From: Flavobacterium psychroterrae
GTDB lineage: Bacteria; Bacteroidota; Bacteroidia; Flavobacteriales; Flavobacteriaceae
Length of the DNA: 50,634 nt
Direction of reading: 5' to 3'
NCBI RefSeq assembly: GCF_018380615.1
Contig: NZ_JAGYVZ010000029.1
Location: forward strand, 1-50,634
Positions 26,197-34,654 of the stretch are shown here, one piece after another. Under the pieces are notes generated by a model, which worked only from the letters and a program-made list of their open reading frames with translations, was not told the DNA's origin and did not search any database. How positions within the stretch are numbered: position 1 is the stretch's first letter; each line of letters opens with the position of its first letter. The position numbers and the translations under genes are program-made.

Positions 26197-26565
26197 ATGA
26201 AAAAATTTGAATTTAGTAAAATAGATTTTAGTTATGGTTGTCTTAGTGAGGAGGAAATTATTTATGCATATTGAGTAGATTATGAAACTCTTGATGAAAA
26301 GCATAAATCTTTATTCCAATTGCATGGCAAGGATGGACAGTCGAAGAAATTCAAATGGTTAATGATGAATCTAAAAAATAAAGAAATTTACGACTATATT
26401 ATTCCGCGAAGTGAGTTAAGAATTTCCGTTAACAAAAATTATGTGGTGTTTTTTGATTTGAGACCCCCGCAGGAAGAAGAAGATTTTAGCTGGACTTTCA
26501 ATGAATTTATTGATTTTATGGAAGCATTCAAAGATTTTATTTCTAAACACCGCCCAACAGACTAA
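26197..26565 (+). pseudogene. Immunity-like gene A, broken copy 3
   Basis: It opens MKKFEFSKIDFSYGCLSEEE, has an in-frame stop near 26274 and a frame change near 26320-26370 (W.GWTVEEIQMVNDESKK is in another frame). It then reads intact: EIYDYIIPRSELRISVNKNY, FSWTFNEFIDFMEAFKDFI. The intact C-terminal part is open from 26320. It ends in TAATG, overlapping gene B copy 2. Confidence 0.6.
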
Positions 26566-26876
26566 TGAACACAAAAGAACAAATAATTGAGAACTTAAAA
26601 AATTGGTTTAATAAGGTAAACGTAATTTCACTAGAAGAACGCATTCCATTAAATTGTTGGGACAAAGAATTAAAAGAATTAAGAGATGGAAAGACAAAGG
26701 AAATTTATATAGTATCTTTTAAAACAAAAAGTACTAATATAGAGCATGATGAAAATGGTAAAATTACTTCATTTTTTGAAGGGATGTATTGTTTTGCCTA
26801 TTTTGATGCAGAAACATTAGAGTTAATGTACATAAGTAAAAAAGATGGATTTATAGAAGTTGATGGTTCTTATTAA
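26565..26876 (+). CDS. Immunity-like gene B, copy 2
   Basis: A 103-residue paralogue of 24943-25251, more divergent at the N-terminal third (NWFNKVNVISLEERIPLNC). The A-B one-base overlap is kept. It appears intact even though its partner A is broken, so B may be the functional unit. Confidence 0.5.
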   Translation: MNTKEQIIENLKNWFNKVNVISLEERIPLNCWDKELKELRDGKTKEIYIVSFKTKSTNIEHDENGKITSFFEGMYCFAYFDAETLELMYISKKDGFIEVDGSY

Positions 26877-26909
26877 AGCAATGATTTTTAAGCGATTATA
26901 GCAATAATC

Positions 26910-27272
26910 ATGAAATATAATTTTAAAAAAAAGATTTCCTTCTAGAAAATGGAGAGATATATTATGAGTTGGGAGTTGATCGAGAATCACTAGATAACGA
27001 TATTTTGCGCTCTCATATATAAATTGGCAAGGCTGGACTGTAGAAGAAGTTCAAGTGATTATTGATACATCCAAAAAGCTGATAGGTGAAGAAATATATG
27101 ACTATATCGTTTATGGAACTGAACTAACCATTTCAGTCGATAAAGAAAATGTATATTTTTTTGATTGGAGTACTCCTCAGGAAGAATAAGATTTTAGTTG
27201 GACCTTTAATGAATTCACTGATTTTATGGAAACTTTCAAAGATTTTATTTCTAAAACCGCGTAGTTGACTAA
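26910..27272 (+). pseudogene. Immunity-like gene A, broken copy 4
   Basis: Recognisable segments lie in several frames: LGVDRESLDNDIL, NWQGWTVEEVQVIIDTSKK, EEIYDYIVYGTELTISVDKEN, FSWTFNEFTDFMETFKDFIS. Stops and indels interrupt it, including a TAA at about 27187. It is the most complete copy for deducing the ancestral A protein of about 120-130 residues. Confidence 0.6.
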
Positions 27273-27300
27273 TGAAAAAAAGAACAAATAATTTAAAATT
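27272..27300 (+). pseudogene. Stub of immunity-like gene B, copy 3
   Basis: The first about 25 bases match the start of gene B copy 1 (ATGAAAAAAAGAACAAATAA), including the coupled TAATG with gene A. The match ends before the next gene, giving a clean deletion joint at about 27295. Confidence 0.5.
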
Positions 27301-27305
27301 ATAAA

Positions 27306-28106
27306 ATGAAGTTATATACATTAAAATCAGCTTTTGGAACCTATATAAATAGAATTCAATCTATAGATACATCAGATAATTTACCTTTTTCCGGAGGAGA
27401 ATATAATGATCATGAAGATTTTACAGAAATCATAAACAAATTACAATTTCGCTTAGAAAGAGATGTAAATGAGAAAAAAATGACCTCAGATTTCTTATAT
27501 CAGGCAATTGATTTTTATTACGGACCAATTATTATTAAATCCGATCAGGAAAAAACATTACATTTTTTCAGTGTCTCTCCAAAGCTTAAAACATTGCTTG
27601 AACAATTAAAGTTACCAAAACATAAATTTTACCCTATTGTGCTTAATATAGACAATGGAATTGATTTATCATATTATATACTACAAATTGATGACAATAT
27701 GACTTCGTACATGGATTATAACAAATCAACTTTTTATGGATTAAACCTAATTAGCGACGAGTTATCATTTTATCAAGAAGGCGAGATTAAATCAGAAGAA
27801 AATTTACTTGGTTTACTCGATGATGATATTTTCCCATATGATAAATCAATGTCCATCAATCAAGAATTAGATTGGGTTTATATGGCGCCCTTTTTTATGA
27901 TCTCTGAAAAATCAAAACAATTATTGGAAGGAAATGGTATTGTAGGAATGGAAATCACACCATTTTACGAGGTTGAATCTGATTATGGTAAACCAAATGA
28001 TTTAGGATATCTAAATAAATTTGGAGGTAGAGAAATTATCATCAATGGCAAAAGTACTATGGATGACTTAGATATTGATGATTTTCCAAGAGCTGACAAA
28101 AAATAA
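27306..28106 (+). CDS. Orphan immunity-like protein (DUF1629-like)
   Basis: This 266-residue soluble acidic protein has a DFYYGPIIIKSDQ segment, LHFFSVSPKLKTLLEQLKL and a late FFMISEKSKQLLEGNGIVG helix followed by EITPFYEV. That pattern resembles the DUF1629-type immunity domain (protein stating that the toxin-locus element ends in a substrate-like pocket is not claimed). No toxin partner is adjacent. It follows a deletion joint and is followed by the third terminator-promoter module. Confidence 0.45.
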   Translation: MKLYTLKSAFGTYINRIQSIDTSDNLPFSGGEYNDHEDFTEIINKLQFRLERDVNEKKMTSDFLYQAIDFYYGPIIIKSDQEKTLHFFSVSPKLKTLLEQLKLPKHKFYPIVLNIDNGIDLSYYILQIDDNMTSYMDYNKSTFYGLNLISDELSFYQEGEIKSEENLLGLLDDDIFPYDKSMSINQELDWVYMAPFFMISEKSKQLLEGNGIVGMEITPFYEVESDYGKPNDLGYLNKFGGREIIINGKSTMDDLDIDDFPRADKK

Positions 28107-28134
28107 GAAAGCTTTTTTAAGATTTGCTCTTAAA

Positions 28135-28168
28135 CACCCGTTTTTCTAATTTATAAATTCGGGTATTT
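28135..28168 (+). terminator. Terminator of repeat module copy 3
   Basis: An ACCCG...CGGGT hairpin followed by ATTTTTTT, as at 24617 and 25273. Confidence 0.75.
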
Positions 28169-28255
28169 TTTTACCTTTTATCTTGATTTTACCATAAAAT
28201 AAATTCAGTAAAAACCGCAATACACTTTACTGAAACTACTGATATACAAATACAT
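28158..28255 (+). repeat. Terminator-promoter module, copy 3 (intact box)
   Basis: Same order as copies 1 and 2 (CTTGATTTTACCATAAAA, AATTCAGT, CACTTTACT.AAAC..., GATATACAAATACAT). It carries the functional box and -7 of promoter copy 6, so it is the likely parent of the degenerate copies. Confidence 0.7.
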
Positions 28256-28292
28256 ATTACTTTCAAAACACACTATTTTGGTGTATTTTTAC
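28228..28292 (+). promoter_or_regulatory. Late-type promoter, copy 6 (lysis genes)
   Basis: The box TACTGAAACTACTGA starts at 28228 and the -7 box TATTTTTAC at 28284, 56 bases apart. A 17-codon ORF at 28329 (MIKRTFRIYLQ) may be a leader; nothing else is seen up to 28489. Confidence 0.75.
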
Positions 28293-28489
28293 AGTGTTCT
28301 TAAAAGACATATCACTTTCTTAAATGTGATGATAAAAAGAACTTTCAGGATTTATTTACAGGCTTCTTTTAACCATAAATAAATTTCAAAACACAAATAA
28401 TCTTACTGAATAATAAAAATCCTGATTGTCTTCAAACAATTCTATAGGATTTTTATTCTCAAAATTTGAAATCTTTAATACACACAAAT

Positions 28490-28972
28490 ATGGATCAAAC
28501 AACAAAAAAACACATTGATTTGCTTCATCCTTCGGTTAGGGAAGAAGTTACTAAAATTATCGAGGAATGCGACCTTGCCTTAACCGGAAGGGCAAAAGTT
28601 CGCATTACCCAAGGTCTCAGATCTTTTCAGGAGCAGGAAGATATTTATGCTTTTGGGCGAACAAAACCAGGAAAAAAAGTAACTAATGCAAAAGGCAGTC
28701 AGTCAATTCATAATTACGGATTCGCCGTAGACATTTGTCTCATTATAGATGGAAAAACGGCTTCCTGGGATACGGCAAAAGACTGGGATAATGATCAAAT
28801 TTCGGATTGGCAGGAATGTGTCAAAATTTTCAAGAAATACAACTGGAACTGGGGCGGCGACTGGAAAACTTTTAAGGATCTTCCGCATTTTGATAAAAAA
28901 GGATATAGCGACTGGAAAGTTCTAAGCAAACTAAAACGTGACAAAAAAAATTATGTAATCTTATATAAATAA
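28490..28972 (+). CDS. Endolysin, M15-family L-Ala-D-Glu-type peptidase
   Basis: From the ATG at 28490 the protein has 160 residues and no signal peptide; a TTG at 28466 in frame is less likely. The zinc peptidase motif is HxxGxAxD (His74 to Asp81 in SIHNYGFAVDI), with the final ligand His133 in LPHFD, and TQGLRSFQEQEDIYAFGRT precedes. Family members cut peptidoglycan peptide bridges. Here it would lyse the producing cell for particle release, with a holin and lipoprotein from the same regulon. Confidence 0.85.
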   Translation: MDQTTKKHIDLLHPSVREEVTKIIEECDLALTGRAKVRITQGLRSFQEQEDIYAFGRTKPGKKVTNAKGSQSIHNYGFAVDICLIIDGKTASWDTAKDWDNDQISDWQECVKIFKKYNWNWGGDWKTFKDLPHFDKKGYSDWKVLSKLKRDKKNYVILYK

Positions 28973-28976
28973 ACCG

Positions 28977-29447
28977 ATGAAACATTTAAAATTAAAAAGT
29001 CTTGCATTATTAATTACCGTTTCTTTTGCTATTTCTTCCTGTACCTCAACCAGAACGGCATTATTCGATCAATATTCTTATGAAAAAACAATTGAGTTAA
29101 AAGTTGAAGCAACAAAATTAATGAGTAAAGCTACTACGCCTTATAATTCTCATAAAGAAGAAGTTGAAACTCTATTACTCAACATCGAAAAATTAGTAGA
29201 ATATGAAAAAAACAAACCCAATAACGAAATCACTTTTGAGATGTGGAAAGTTTTAAATGACAAAGAAAAAAATCTTTTGTCCGCATTTTTCAAACGCTGG
29301 GAAACAAAAGGAACTTTATCTCCGGTTTTTCTGGATGCATCAAAAAAACAGGTTTTAGACGCTTTGGATTTATTGATTCAATATGAAAGTAAAAAAGATA
29401 ACGAATCTAGAGATGCGCTTTTAGAATTAATCAACCTCAACACATAA
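28977..29447 (+). CDS. Lipoprotein of the lysis block (possible spanin-like partner)
   Basis: A 156-residue lipoprotein (MKHLKLKSLALLITVSFAISSC, Cys 22) with a helical mature part. It starts 4 bases after the endolysin stop, the place where spanin lipoproteins often lie in phages. No second membrane-anchored spanin subunit is recognised, so the role is uncertain. Confidence 0.45.
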   Translation: MKHLKLKSLALLITVSFAISSCTSTRTALFDQYSYEKTIELKVEATKLMSKATTPYNSHKEEVETLLLNIEKLVEYEKNKPNNEITFEMWKVLNDKEKNLLSAFFKRWETKGTLSPVFLDASKKQVLDALDLLIQYESKKDNESRDALLELINLNT

Positions 29448-29451
29448 AACT

Positions 29452-29784
29452 ATGAATAACGATCAATTAATAGAAGAGCTAAAAAGCAAATTAAAAACTA
29501 TTCTAACAAAAAGTTATAAAGATATCAAACCCGAATTAGAAAAAGATCTAAATACATTTTTAGAAACATCGAGAGAAAAACTGGAACGCTGGATTTTTCT
29601 TTTATCAACAGGAGATATAACCGAAGAAGAATTAGAATGGCTATTAAAAAGTCAGCTCGATTTAGTCGCTTTGCAGGCATTACAAACTACCGGAATATCA
29701 AAAATAAAACTAAATTCTTTGAAAAATAATATTTTAAAAATCATTTTTAAAATTATTCTTGAACTTATTATTCCGGTTACTTAA
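29452..29784 (+). CDS. Helical protein with a hydrophobic C-terminus, lysis block
   Basis: This 110-residue protein is charged and helical (LIEELKSKLKTILTKSYKDIKPELEKDL) with a hydrophobic last 20 residues (ILKIIFKIILELIIPV). It may be tail-anchored. A lysis accessory or baseplate-associated role are both possible. No family recognised. Confidence 0.4.
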   Translation: MNNDQLIEELKSKLKTILTKSYKDIKPELEKDLNTFLETSREKLERWIFLLSTGDITEEELEWLLKSQLDLVALQALQTTGISKIKLNSLKNNILKIIFKIILELIIPVT

Positions 29785-29866
29785 AGTGATATTCTAAAGA
29801 TCAAAAAACAAGAAAAAGTGTATCATAACAAACTGATTACAAAGCACTTTAAAACACAACATAACT

Positions 29867-29931
29867 TACTGAAACTACTGATTAGCAAGCTTTAAAATCT
29901 TGGTTAAGGAGAAATCAGGGCGTATTTTTAC
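29867..29931 (+). promoter_or_regulatory. Late-type promoter, copy 7 (baseplate)
   Basis: The box TACTGAAACTACTGA starts at 29867 and the -7 box TATTTTTAC at 29923, 56 bases apart. Confidence 0.75.
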
Positions 29932-29960
29932 AGTATCAAATAAAACATCATCTTTTGATT

Positions 29961-30020
29961 ATGGCGCGCAAATTTAAAGATGATTTTAAGCCAAAAACTT
30001 CTAATAAAAACAACGAATAA
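29961..30020 (+). CDS. 19-residue basic leader ORF before the baseplate genes
   Basis: ATG at 29961 gives MARKFKDDFKPKTSNKNNE, about 30 bases after the promoter and 9 bases before the next gene. A real micro-protein or a leader; no family is known. Confidence 0.3.
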   Translation: MARKFKDDFKPKTSNKNNE

Positions 30021-30029
30021 TAAAGACAT

Positions 30030-30317
30030 ATGAAAGATTTTATCATCGAGGATGACTTGTTAATTATAAAAGGGGATTTTGCAATTAATGATGCAGATCA
30101 ACAAAACATAGAACATTTACTATTAACCCAAAAAGGAAGTTATAAAGAATTTCCAATTCTTGGTGTTGGAATTAAAAAATACATCAACAGCCCGGATGCA
30201 ACTTCCAGGCTTAGACTAGAAAACGAAATAGACAAACAACTATCGTATGACAAATTCTATGTAAAAACATTAGATGTCAACGATTTACAAAACATTAAAA
30301 TCGATGGGAACTATTAA
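30030..30317 (+). CDS. Baseplate wedge protein, gp25/gpW-like
   Basis: A 95-residue protein with the gp25-like signature: a short N-terminal strand (IIKGDFAINDADQQNIEHLLLTQKGSYKEFP) then GVGI..YINSPDA and a helix R.RLENEIDKQLSYD. These proteins start sheath assembly at the baseplate and are among the few shared by phages, tailocins, eCIS and T6SS. It overlaps the next gene by 14 bases. Confidence 0.75.
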   Translation: MKDFIIEDDLLIIKGDFAINDADQQNIEHLLLTQKGSYKEFPILGVGIKKYINSPDATSRLRLENEIDKQLSYDKFYVKTLDVNDLQNIKIDGNY

Positions 30318-30606
30318 ACCACAGGAAAACCAAAACATATTTGACATTTCTTTACAAGAATATGGAAGCATAGAAAAGGTATTTGACCTTCTAGAAGACA
30401 ATGATCAATTCAATCTTACAGAAGATCTTTCTGTTTATGAGGATTTAAAAATTGGCAGAGAAGCCTTTAAAAAGGATATTGTTGAATATTACAATTCAAG
30501 AAACTTAAAGCCCGCAACTTCTATCTCAGATGAAGAACAATATTTACTGGATAACTTCTCCGGAATTGATTATATGATTATTGAAGATGATTTCATCATT
30601 TATTAG
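30304..30606 (+). CDS. Tail protein X/LysM-like baseplate protein
   Basis: From the ATG at 30304 (overlapping the end of the gp25-like gene) the protein has 100 residues. The N-terminal KPQENQNIFDISLQEYGSIEKVFDLLEDN fits the LysM-like fold of tail protein X, which joins hub and tube. The C-terminal half (FSGIDYMIIEDDFIIY) is acidic. Position between W-like and J-like genes supports it. Confidence 0.55.
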   Translation: MGTIKPQENQNIFDISLQEYGSIEKVFDLLEDNDQFNLTEDLSVYEDLKIGREAFKKDIVEYYNSRNLKPATSISDEEQYLLDNFSGIDYMIIEDDFIIY

Positions 30607-30776
30607 TCTATAATTTTTAGCTACAAATACCGAAAAATCTCGGTTATAAACACTCTTCTTTTTAGAAATCTCTAAAAGATAAACTACGCTCTGTAGTATT
30701 TACAAAAAACATAAACAATTATCTATAAGCATTTTACACATGTCTTACAGGCTAAACTATATTAAAAAATTAAAAT

Positions 30777-31850
30777 ATGGCACGTACAATTGCTGAAATA
30801 CAGAATGAAATTCTGAGCGAGAAAGACAAACAATCGTCTCTAAGCGGCTTGACTGATTCAAAAACTGCGATTTGGAAACTTTGGATTAACATTGTTGCTA
30901 CTTCGATTTGGATTCACGAAAAAATAGTAGAAAAAAATGCCCTGATATCAAGACCTCACACCTTAAACTGGTATCGTGAACAAGCTTTGAATTTTCATTA
31001 CGGAATGCCCGTAGATCCCGATTCCAGTAATAGAATCTCTCTGGTCTGGAAAGATGGCTCTTATCAATTTGACACCACAAATCTTGACGAACGTCAAATA
31101 GAAGATGCTAAAATAATCAAACATTGCGCAGTAAGTGAAATTGATTTAGAAACAGTCCTAAAACCAAAAAAAGAAATTGAAGAAATTTTCTCTGATTATT
31201 TCCATAATAAAGTTGGAGTTGTTTTTATAAAAGTTGCTACCGTAAGGGATGATAAAATTTCGAGAATTGATGTTCCAAACGAACTTTTTGCCTTTAAGGA
31301 ATATATCGCCAAAATTAAAGATGCAGGAAATCAAGTTTACATTACATCTGATCAGGGAGATAATCTAAAATTAAGCCTGAATGTTTACATCGATCCTTTA
31401 ACCATTTTTATCCATCCAAAAGACATTGGTTATTATCAGTTAAAAAGTTTAAGCAGAGATTTAAATGAAGAGGAACAAATTAAACTATCCAAATACGAAG
31501 AAGATCTGGCAGAAGATCCATTAGATACAAGAAACGGTTCCTTAATATTAAATAATAAGGAATTTCCAGTACTAAATGCTGTCAAAGACCATTTGAAAAA
31601 TATTGAGTTTAATGGTGCATTTGTCAAAACATATTTAGTTGATGCAATTCAGAAAGCAGAAGGAATTAAGATTCCAATATTGAAAAAAGTTGAAACTGCC
31701 TGGGCAACAAATCCTAGTGATGAGCCTGATAGTCCTACAGATGTAACAAATATTGAATATTTCATTCCAAACGCAGGTTATTTTGATATGGATACGCTTC
31801 AGGTTGATGTAAACTACATTCCGTACACTTTCTACCGAGATAAACAATAG
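30777..31850 (+). CDS. Baseplate J-like protein
   Basis: This 357-residue protein begins MARTIAEIQNEILSEKDKQ and runs through LKLSLNVYIDPL and FPVLNAVKDHLKNIEFNGAFVKTYLVDAIQKAEGI, which is the C-terminal helix-strand order of the Mu gp47/P2 gpJ baseplate family. J-like proteins form the baseplate wedges with W- and I-like partners. The upstream 30607-30776 gap contains no late box. Confidence 0.7.
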   Translation: MARTIAEIQNEILSEKDKQSSLSGLTDSKTAIWKLWINIVATSIWIHEKIVEKNALISRPHTLNWYREQALNFHYGMPVDPDSSNRISLVWKDGSYQFDTTNLDERQIEDAKIIKHCAVSEIDLETVLKPKKEIEEIFSDYFHNKVGVVFIKVATVRDDKISRIDVPNELFAFKEYIAKIKDAGNQVYITSDQGDNLKLSLNVYIDPLTIFIHPKDIGYYQLKSLSRDLNEEEQIKLSKYEEDLAEDPLDTRNGSLILNNKEFPVLNAVKDHLKNIEFNGAFVKTYLVDAIQKAEGIKIPILKKVETAWATNPSDEPDSPTDVTNIEYFIPNAGYFDMDTLQVDVNYIPYTFYRDKQ

Positions 31851-31865
31851 TCTAATATATATACA

Positions 31866-32498
31866 ATGAATAAATACACCGTTTTAAAATGGGAAAAGCT
31901 GTTGTTATGGCTCATCCCTCCTATTCTTCGAAAAAAAACTCATGTTGACTGGCTCGATGTTTTACTGACGCCTCTTCATACTATTTACGAAGAGATTCTT
32001 TATAAAATGCAGCATACAGGTCAGGTCATTTATCTTGAGAAAGTATTAAACGATACTTATAATCCAACAAAAATTTATAATCCGAATTTAAGTACAGAAC
32101 AAAAACGATTAGAGGAGTTAATTTATATCGATGAATCAGTCAAGCCTACTTTACAATATGTATATCTCCATAAAGAATATTATGAACCGGATGGTACTTT
32201 AATGATTCCGCAATTGAAAGTATATACAAATCAGGAATATACAAACAGAAACAACAAACCTGTTTATCTGGCTCATCGTAAAGATTATACAAAAATAACA
32301 TATGCCAATTTCAGGGTATTTATTCCGGAAAGTTTAATAACAAACGGTAATATAATTATCGAACCAACTAAAGACGGTTCCGTAAAAACAGAGGCGATTA
32401 AAATAGCCAATATAGAATACCATAATCTGCTTAACTTTTATAAACTGGCGGGTAAAAGCTATGAAAGTTATTCGTACTCAAAAGGAAAAATAATCTAA
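31866..32498 (+). CDS. Baseplate/tail protein I-like
   Basis: A 210-residue protein after J, as in P2 (J-I-fibre). It begins with helices rich in Leu and Trp (WEKLLLWLIPPILR, VDWLDVLLTPLHTIYEEIL) and has a distal beta part. A fibre-attaching wedge role is likely by position. No sharp motif identified. Confidence 0.55.
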   Translation: MNKYTVLKWEKLLLWLIPPILRKKTHVDWLDVLLTPLHTIYEEILYKMQHTGQVIYLEKVLNDTYNPTKIYNPNLSTEQKRLEELIYIDESVKPTLQYVYLHKEYYEPDGTLMIPQLKVYTNQEYTNRNNKPVYLAHRKDYTKITYANFRVFIPESLITNGNIIIEPTKDGSVKTEAIKIANIEYHNLLNFYKLAGKSYESYSYSKGKII

Positions 32499-32555
32499 AA
32501 GCAGTTCCTCACTGAAATAAATAGAACAAAACAACAGACATTTAAATAAATAAAA

Positions 32556-34565
32556 ATGAAACAAATAAATTTTAGTCACGAAGGAGGATTTCCTCTTGAG
32601 CAAGAAACTTTAGAGAAACTTCAAACTGCTTACAGATCTGAGTTATTCGGAGCTTTAAAGGCGCATTTAAGCATTGATACGCAGACTGATTATATTTTGG
32701 CTCCAGCAACAATCAATACAAAAGGCTGGGCAGTAATTCGTCTGAAAGAAAAAGATCCAAAAGATCCTGCTGGAGGAACAAAAATGCAAGGGATTTTATA
32801 TCCTATTAAAGAAGCTTCTCCAACTGGCTTTTTAAAGGCAACCAGAACCGGAACAAATTTAGTATATGGAACAGGAGTCTCTCAAACTGCTTATTTTGAT
32901 TATGAGGCAGAATACATTAGCGCACAAGATTATACAAATCGTCCTGAATCTCCTGAAAGTAGTGATGCAACAACGGTAAATTATTATGATTTGGCACAAT
33001 TTCAAATTGTGAAAGACCGTAAGGCAATTGAAGGAATTCTGGGAGCAATAAATGCAAATATTGATGCAATACAATCAAACATTGATACAATAGAAAGCAA
33101 CATTGATTCTGTTGAGACAGCTATTACTGTGATTAATCAAACTTATCTCCCGCTTAACGGCTCAAAGGCAATGACAGGAGATTTAAATTTAGACATTTAT
33201 AAATTATCAAAATTAGATACTAAGGAAGGTGGTTTCGCAACTGTAAGAGCTGCCGATTTTAGATTGGGATCAATAACCAGAAAAGGGTTACTAAATCCTA
33301 ATGATCCTACTGGACGAGCTTTAGCAGACACCAGTGACGAATCTAAAACAAGTCTTTCTCTTAATTATCAATCTGATTGGCAGAATACTTCCATTGGAGG
33401 AAAAGTATATTTAGAGAATTTAAGTACAACAAAATCAGCTGGTTCTTTATTGGTTATAGATGATTATCATCAAGTAACGAAAAGCAATTCGCTACCAGAA
33501 TTACTGAATCGCATCACTGTTTTAGAAAGTAAAATATCGACAGCAACAGCAGCAGTACCTATTGGAATGGTGGCTATTTGGGGAAAACCAGCACCATTTC
33601 CAGAAGGCTGGCAAGAATATGTACCATTGAGAGGAAAAATGCCTGTAGGATTATATAATCCAAATGCAAATGAGCGAACTGTACAAATAGGTCAGAGAAA
33701 TAATTATGAAAATTTAACATTTTATAATAACAACGGAGTCTTTACGTGGCCTTTCGATACATTAGGAACTGAAGGCGGAAAAGTTGCCAAAAGCTTATCT
33801 ATTGATGAAATGCCTGAGCATAGTCATAATATAACACTAGTTGATGAAGGAGGAATTGGTGCTCCAGCAGGAGGAAATCCTAATGGAATAACTAACGGCA
33901 CATCGACAACCAAACCGGCAGGAAAAAATCAATCTTTTTCAATGCTAAATCCTTACAGAGTAGTTTCTTTCATAGAATATACAGGTAACCCAAGCGATCA
34001 AAAAGCACCAACAACACCAACAAATTTAGAAGCTTCAAAGATTGGTACTAAAAGTTTAACTTTAAGCTGGAACGCATCTACCGATAATGTTGGTGTTACT
34101 AATTATCTTGTTTATAAAGAAAGTATTTTATTAGAAATTGTCGCTAGCAATGTCGTTTCGTTCCCCGTTACAGGATTAATTGCAGGTACCTCATATAGTT
34201 TTTCTGTTATAGCAAGAGATGCAGCCGGAAATTTATCTACACCGGCTACTTTAACTCAAGCTACAATTGCGGTAGATTTAACTGCACCAACTATACCTAA
34301 TTATTTACATTGCTATACTCAAGGCAAAGGCCTCATAGGTATTGAATGGGGGACTTCTACTGATGATAACGGTCCAATAACTTATGAACTATGGCGTACA
34401 GTAGACGGGTTTGCTTATTTCATCTTTGACACAACTAATAACACTTATTCATCTGATTCAGGTTTACCAAACTCAACTTATTCATACAAAGTTCGAGCAA
34501 GAGATTCAAATGGAAACATGTCTGCCTTTACTAATGAAGCTTCAATAACGATAAGTTCTCTATAA
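32556..34565 (+). CDS. Collar-domain tail fibre with two fibronectin III domains
   Basis: The 669-residue protein has an N-terminal attachment region (about 1-150), a coiled-coil-like stretch of Ile/Asp/Asn heptads (about 160-195; NIDAIQSNIDTIESN), a beta-rich shaft, and a phage tail-collar domain (about 335-475; PIGMVAIWGKPAPFPEGW, GKMPVGL, EMPEHSHNITL, NPYRVVSFIEYTG). Two FN3 domains follow (about 484-570 and 575-668), with LTLSWNASTDNVGVTNYLVY and YELWRTVDG. It is probably the main receptor-binding fibre, with FN3 units for sugar or surface contact. The strong terminator after it ends the baseplate block. Confidence 0.8.
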   Translation: MKQINFSHEGGFPLEQETLEKLQTAYRSELFGALKAHLSIDTQTDYILAPATINTKGWAVIRLKEKDPKDPAGGTKMQGILYPIKEASPTGFLKATRTGTNLVYGTGVSQTAYFDYEAEYISAQDYTNRPESPESSDATTVNYYDLAQFQIVKDRKAIEGILGAINANIDAIQSNIDTIESNIDSVETAITVINQTYLPLNGSKAMTGDLNLDIYKLSKLDTKEGGFATVRAADFRLGSITRKGLLNPNDPTGRALADTSDESKTSLSLNYQSDWQNTSIGGKVYLENLSTTKSAGSLLVIDDYHQVTKSNSLPELLNRITVLESKISTATAAVPIGMVAIWGKPAPFPEGWQEYVPLRGKMPVGLYNPNANERTVQIGQRNNYENLTFYNNNGVFTWPFDTLGTEGGKVAKSLSIDEMPEHSHNITLVDEGGIGAPAGGNPNGITNGTSTTKPAGKNQSFSMLNPYRVVSFIEYTGNPSDQKAPTTPTNLEASKIGTKSLTLSWNASTDNVGVTNYLVYKESILLEIVASNVVSFPVTGLIAGTSYSFSVIARDAAGNLSTPATLTQATIAVDLTAPTIPNYLHCYTQGKGLIGIEWGTSTDDNGPITYELWRTVDGFAYFIFDTTNNTYSSDSGLPNSTYSYKVRARDSNGNMSAFTNEASITISSL

Positions 34566-34586
34566 AAGCAATTTACAATCTATAGC

Positions 34587-34618
34587 AATCTTTTGGGGCC
34601 TAAAATCCCCAAAAGATT
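34587..34618 (+). terminator. Terminator of the baseplate block
   Basis: A 12-bp perfect stem, AATCTTTTGGGG and CCCCAAAAGATT, followed by ACTTTATC. Confidence 0.8.
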
Positions 34619-34654
34619 ACTTTATCAAAAAAAACTTAAACCCAAAAAAAATAC

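Noticed and set aside
24617..28255. CRISPR array
   Set aside because: The repeats are few, long, diverged and carry a terminator and promoter remnants; spacers are genes, not short unique units.
11905..32498. A type VI secretion system
   Set aside because: The sheath is DUF2586-like, with holin, endolysin and collar fibre; no membrane-complex genes (TssJ/L/M-like) or ClpV-like ATPase are present.
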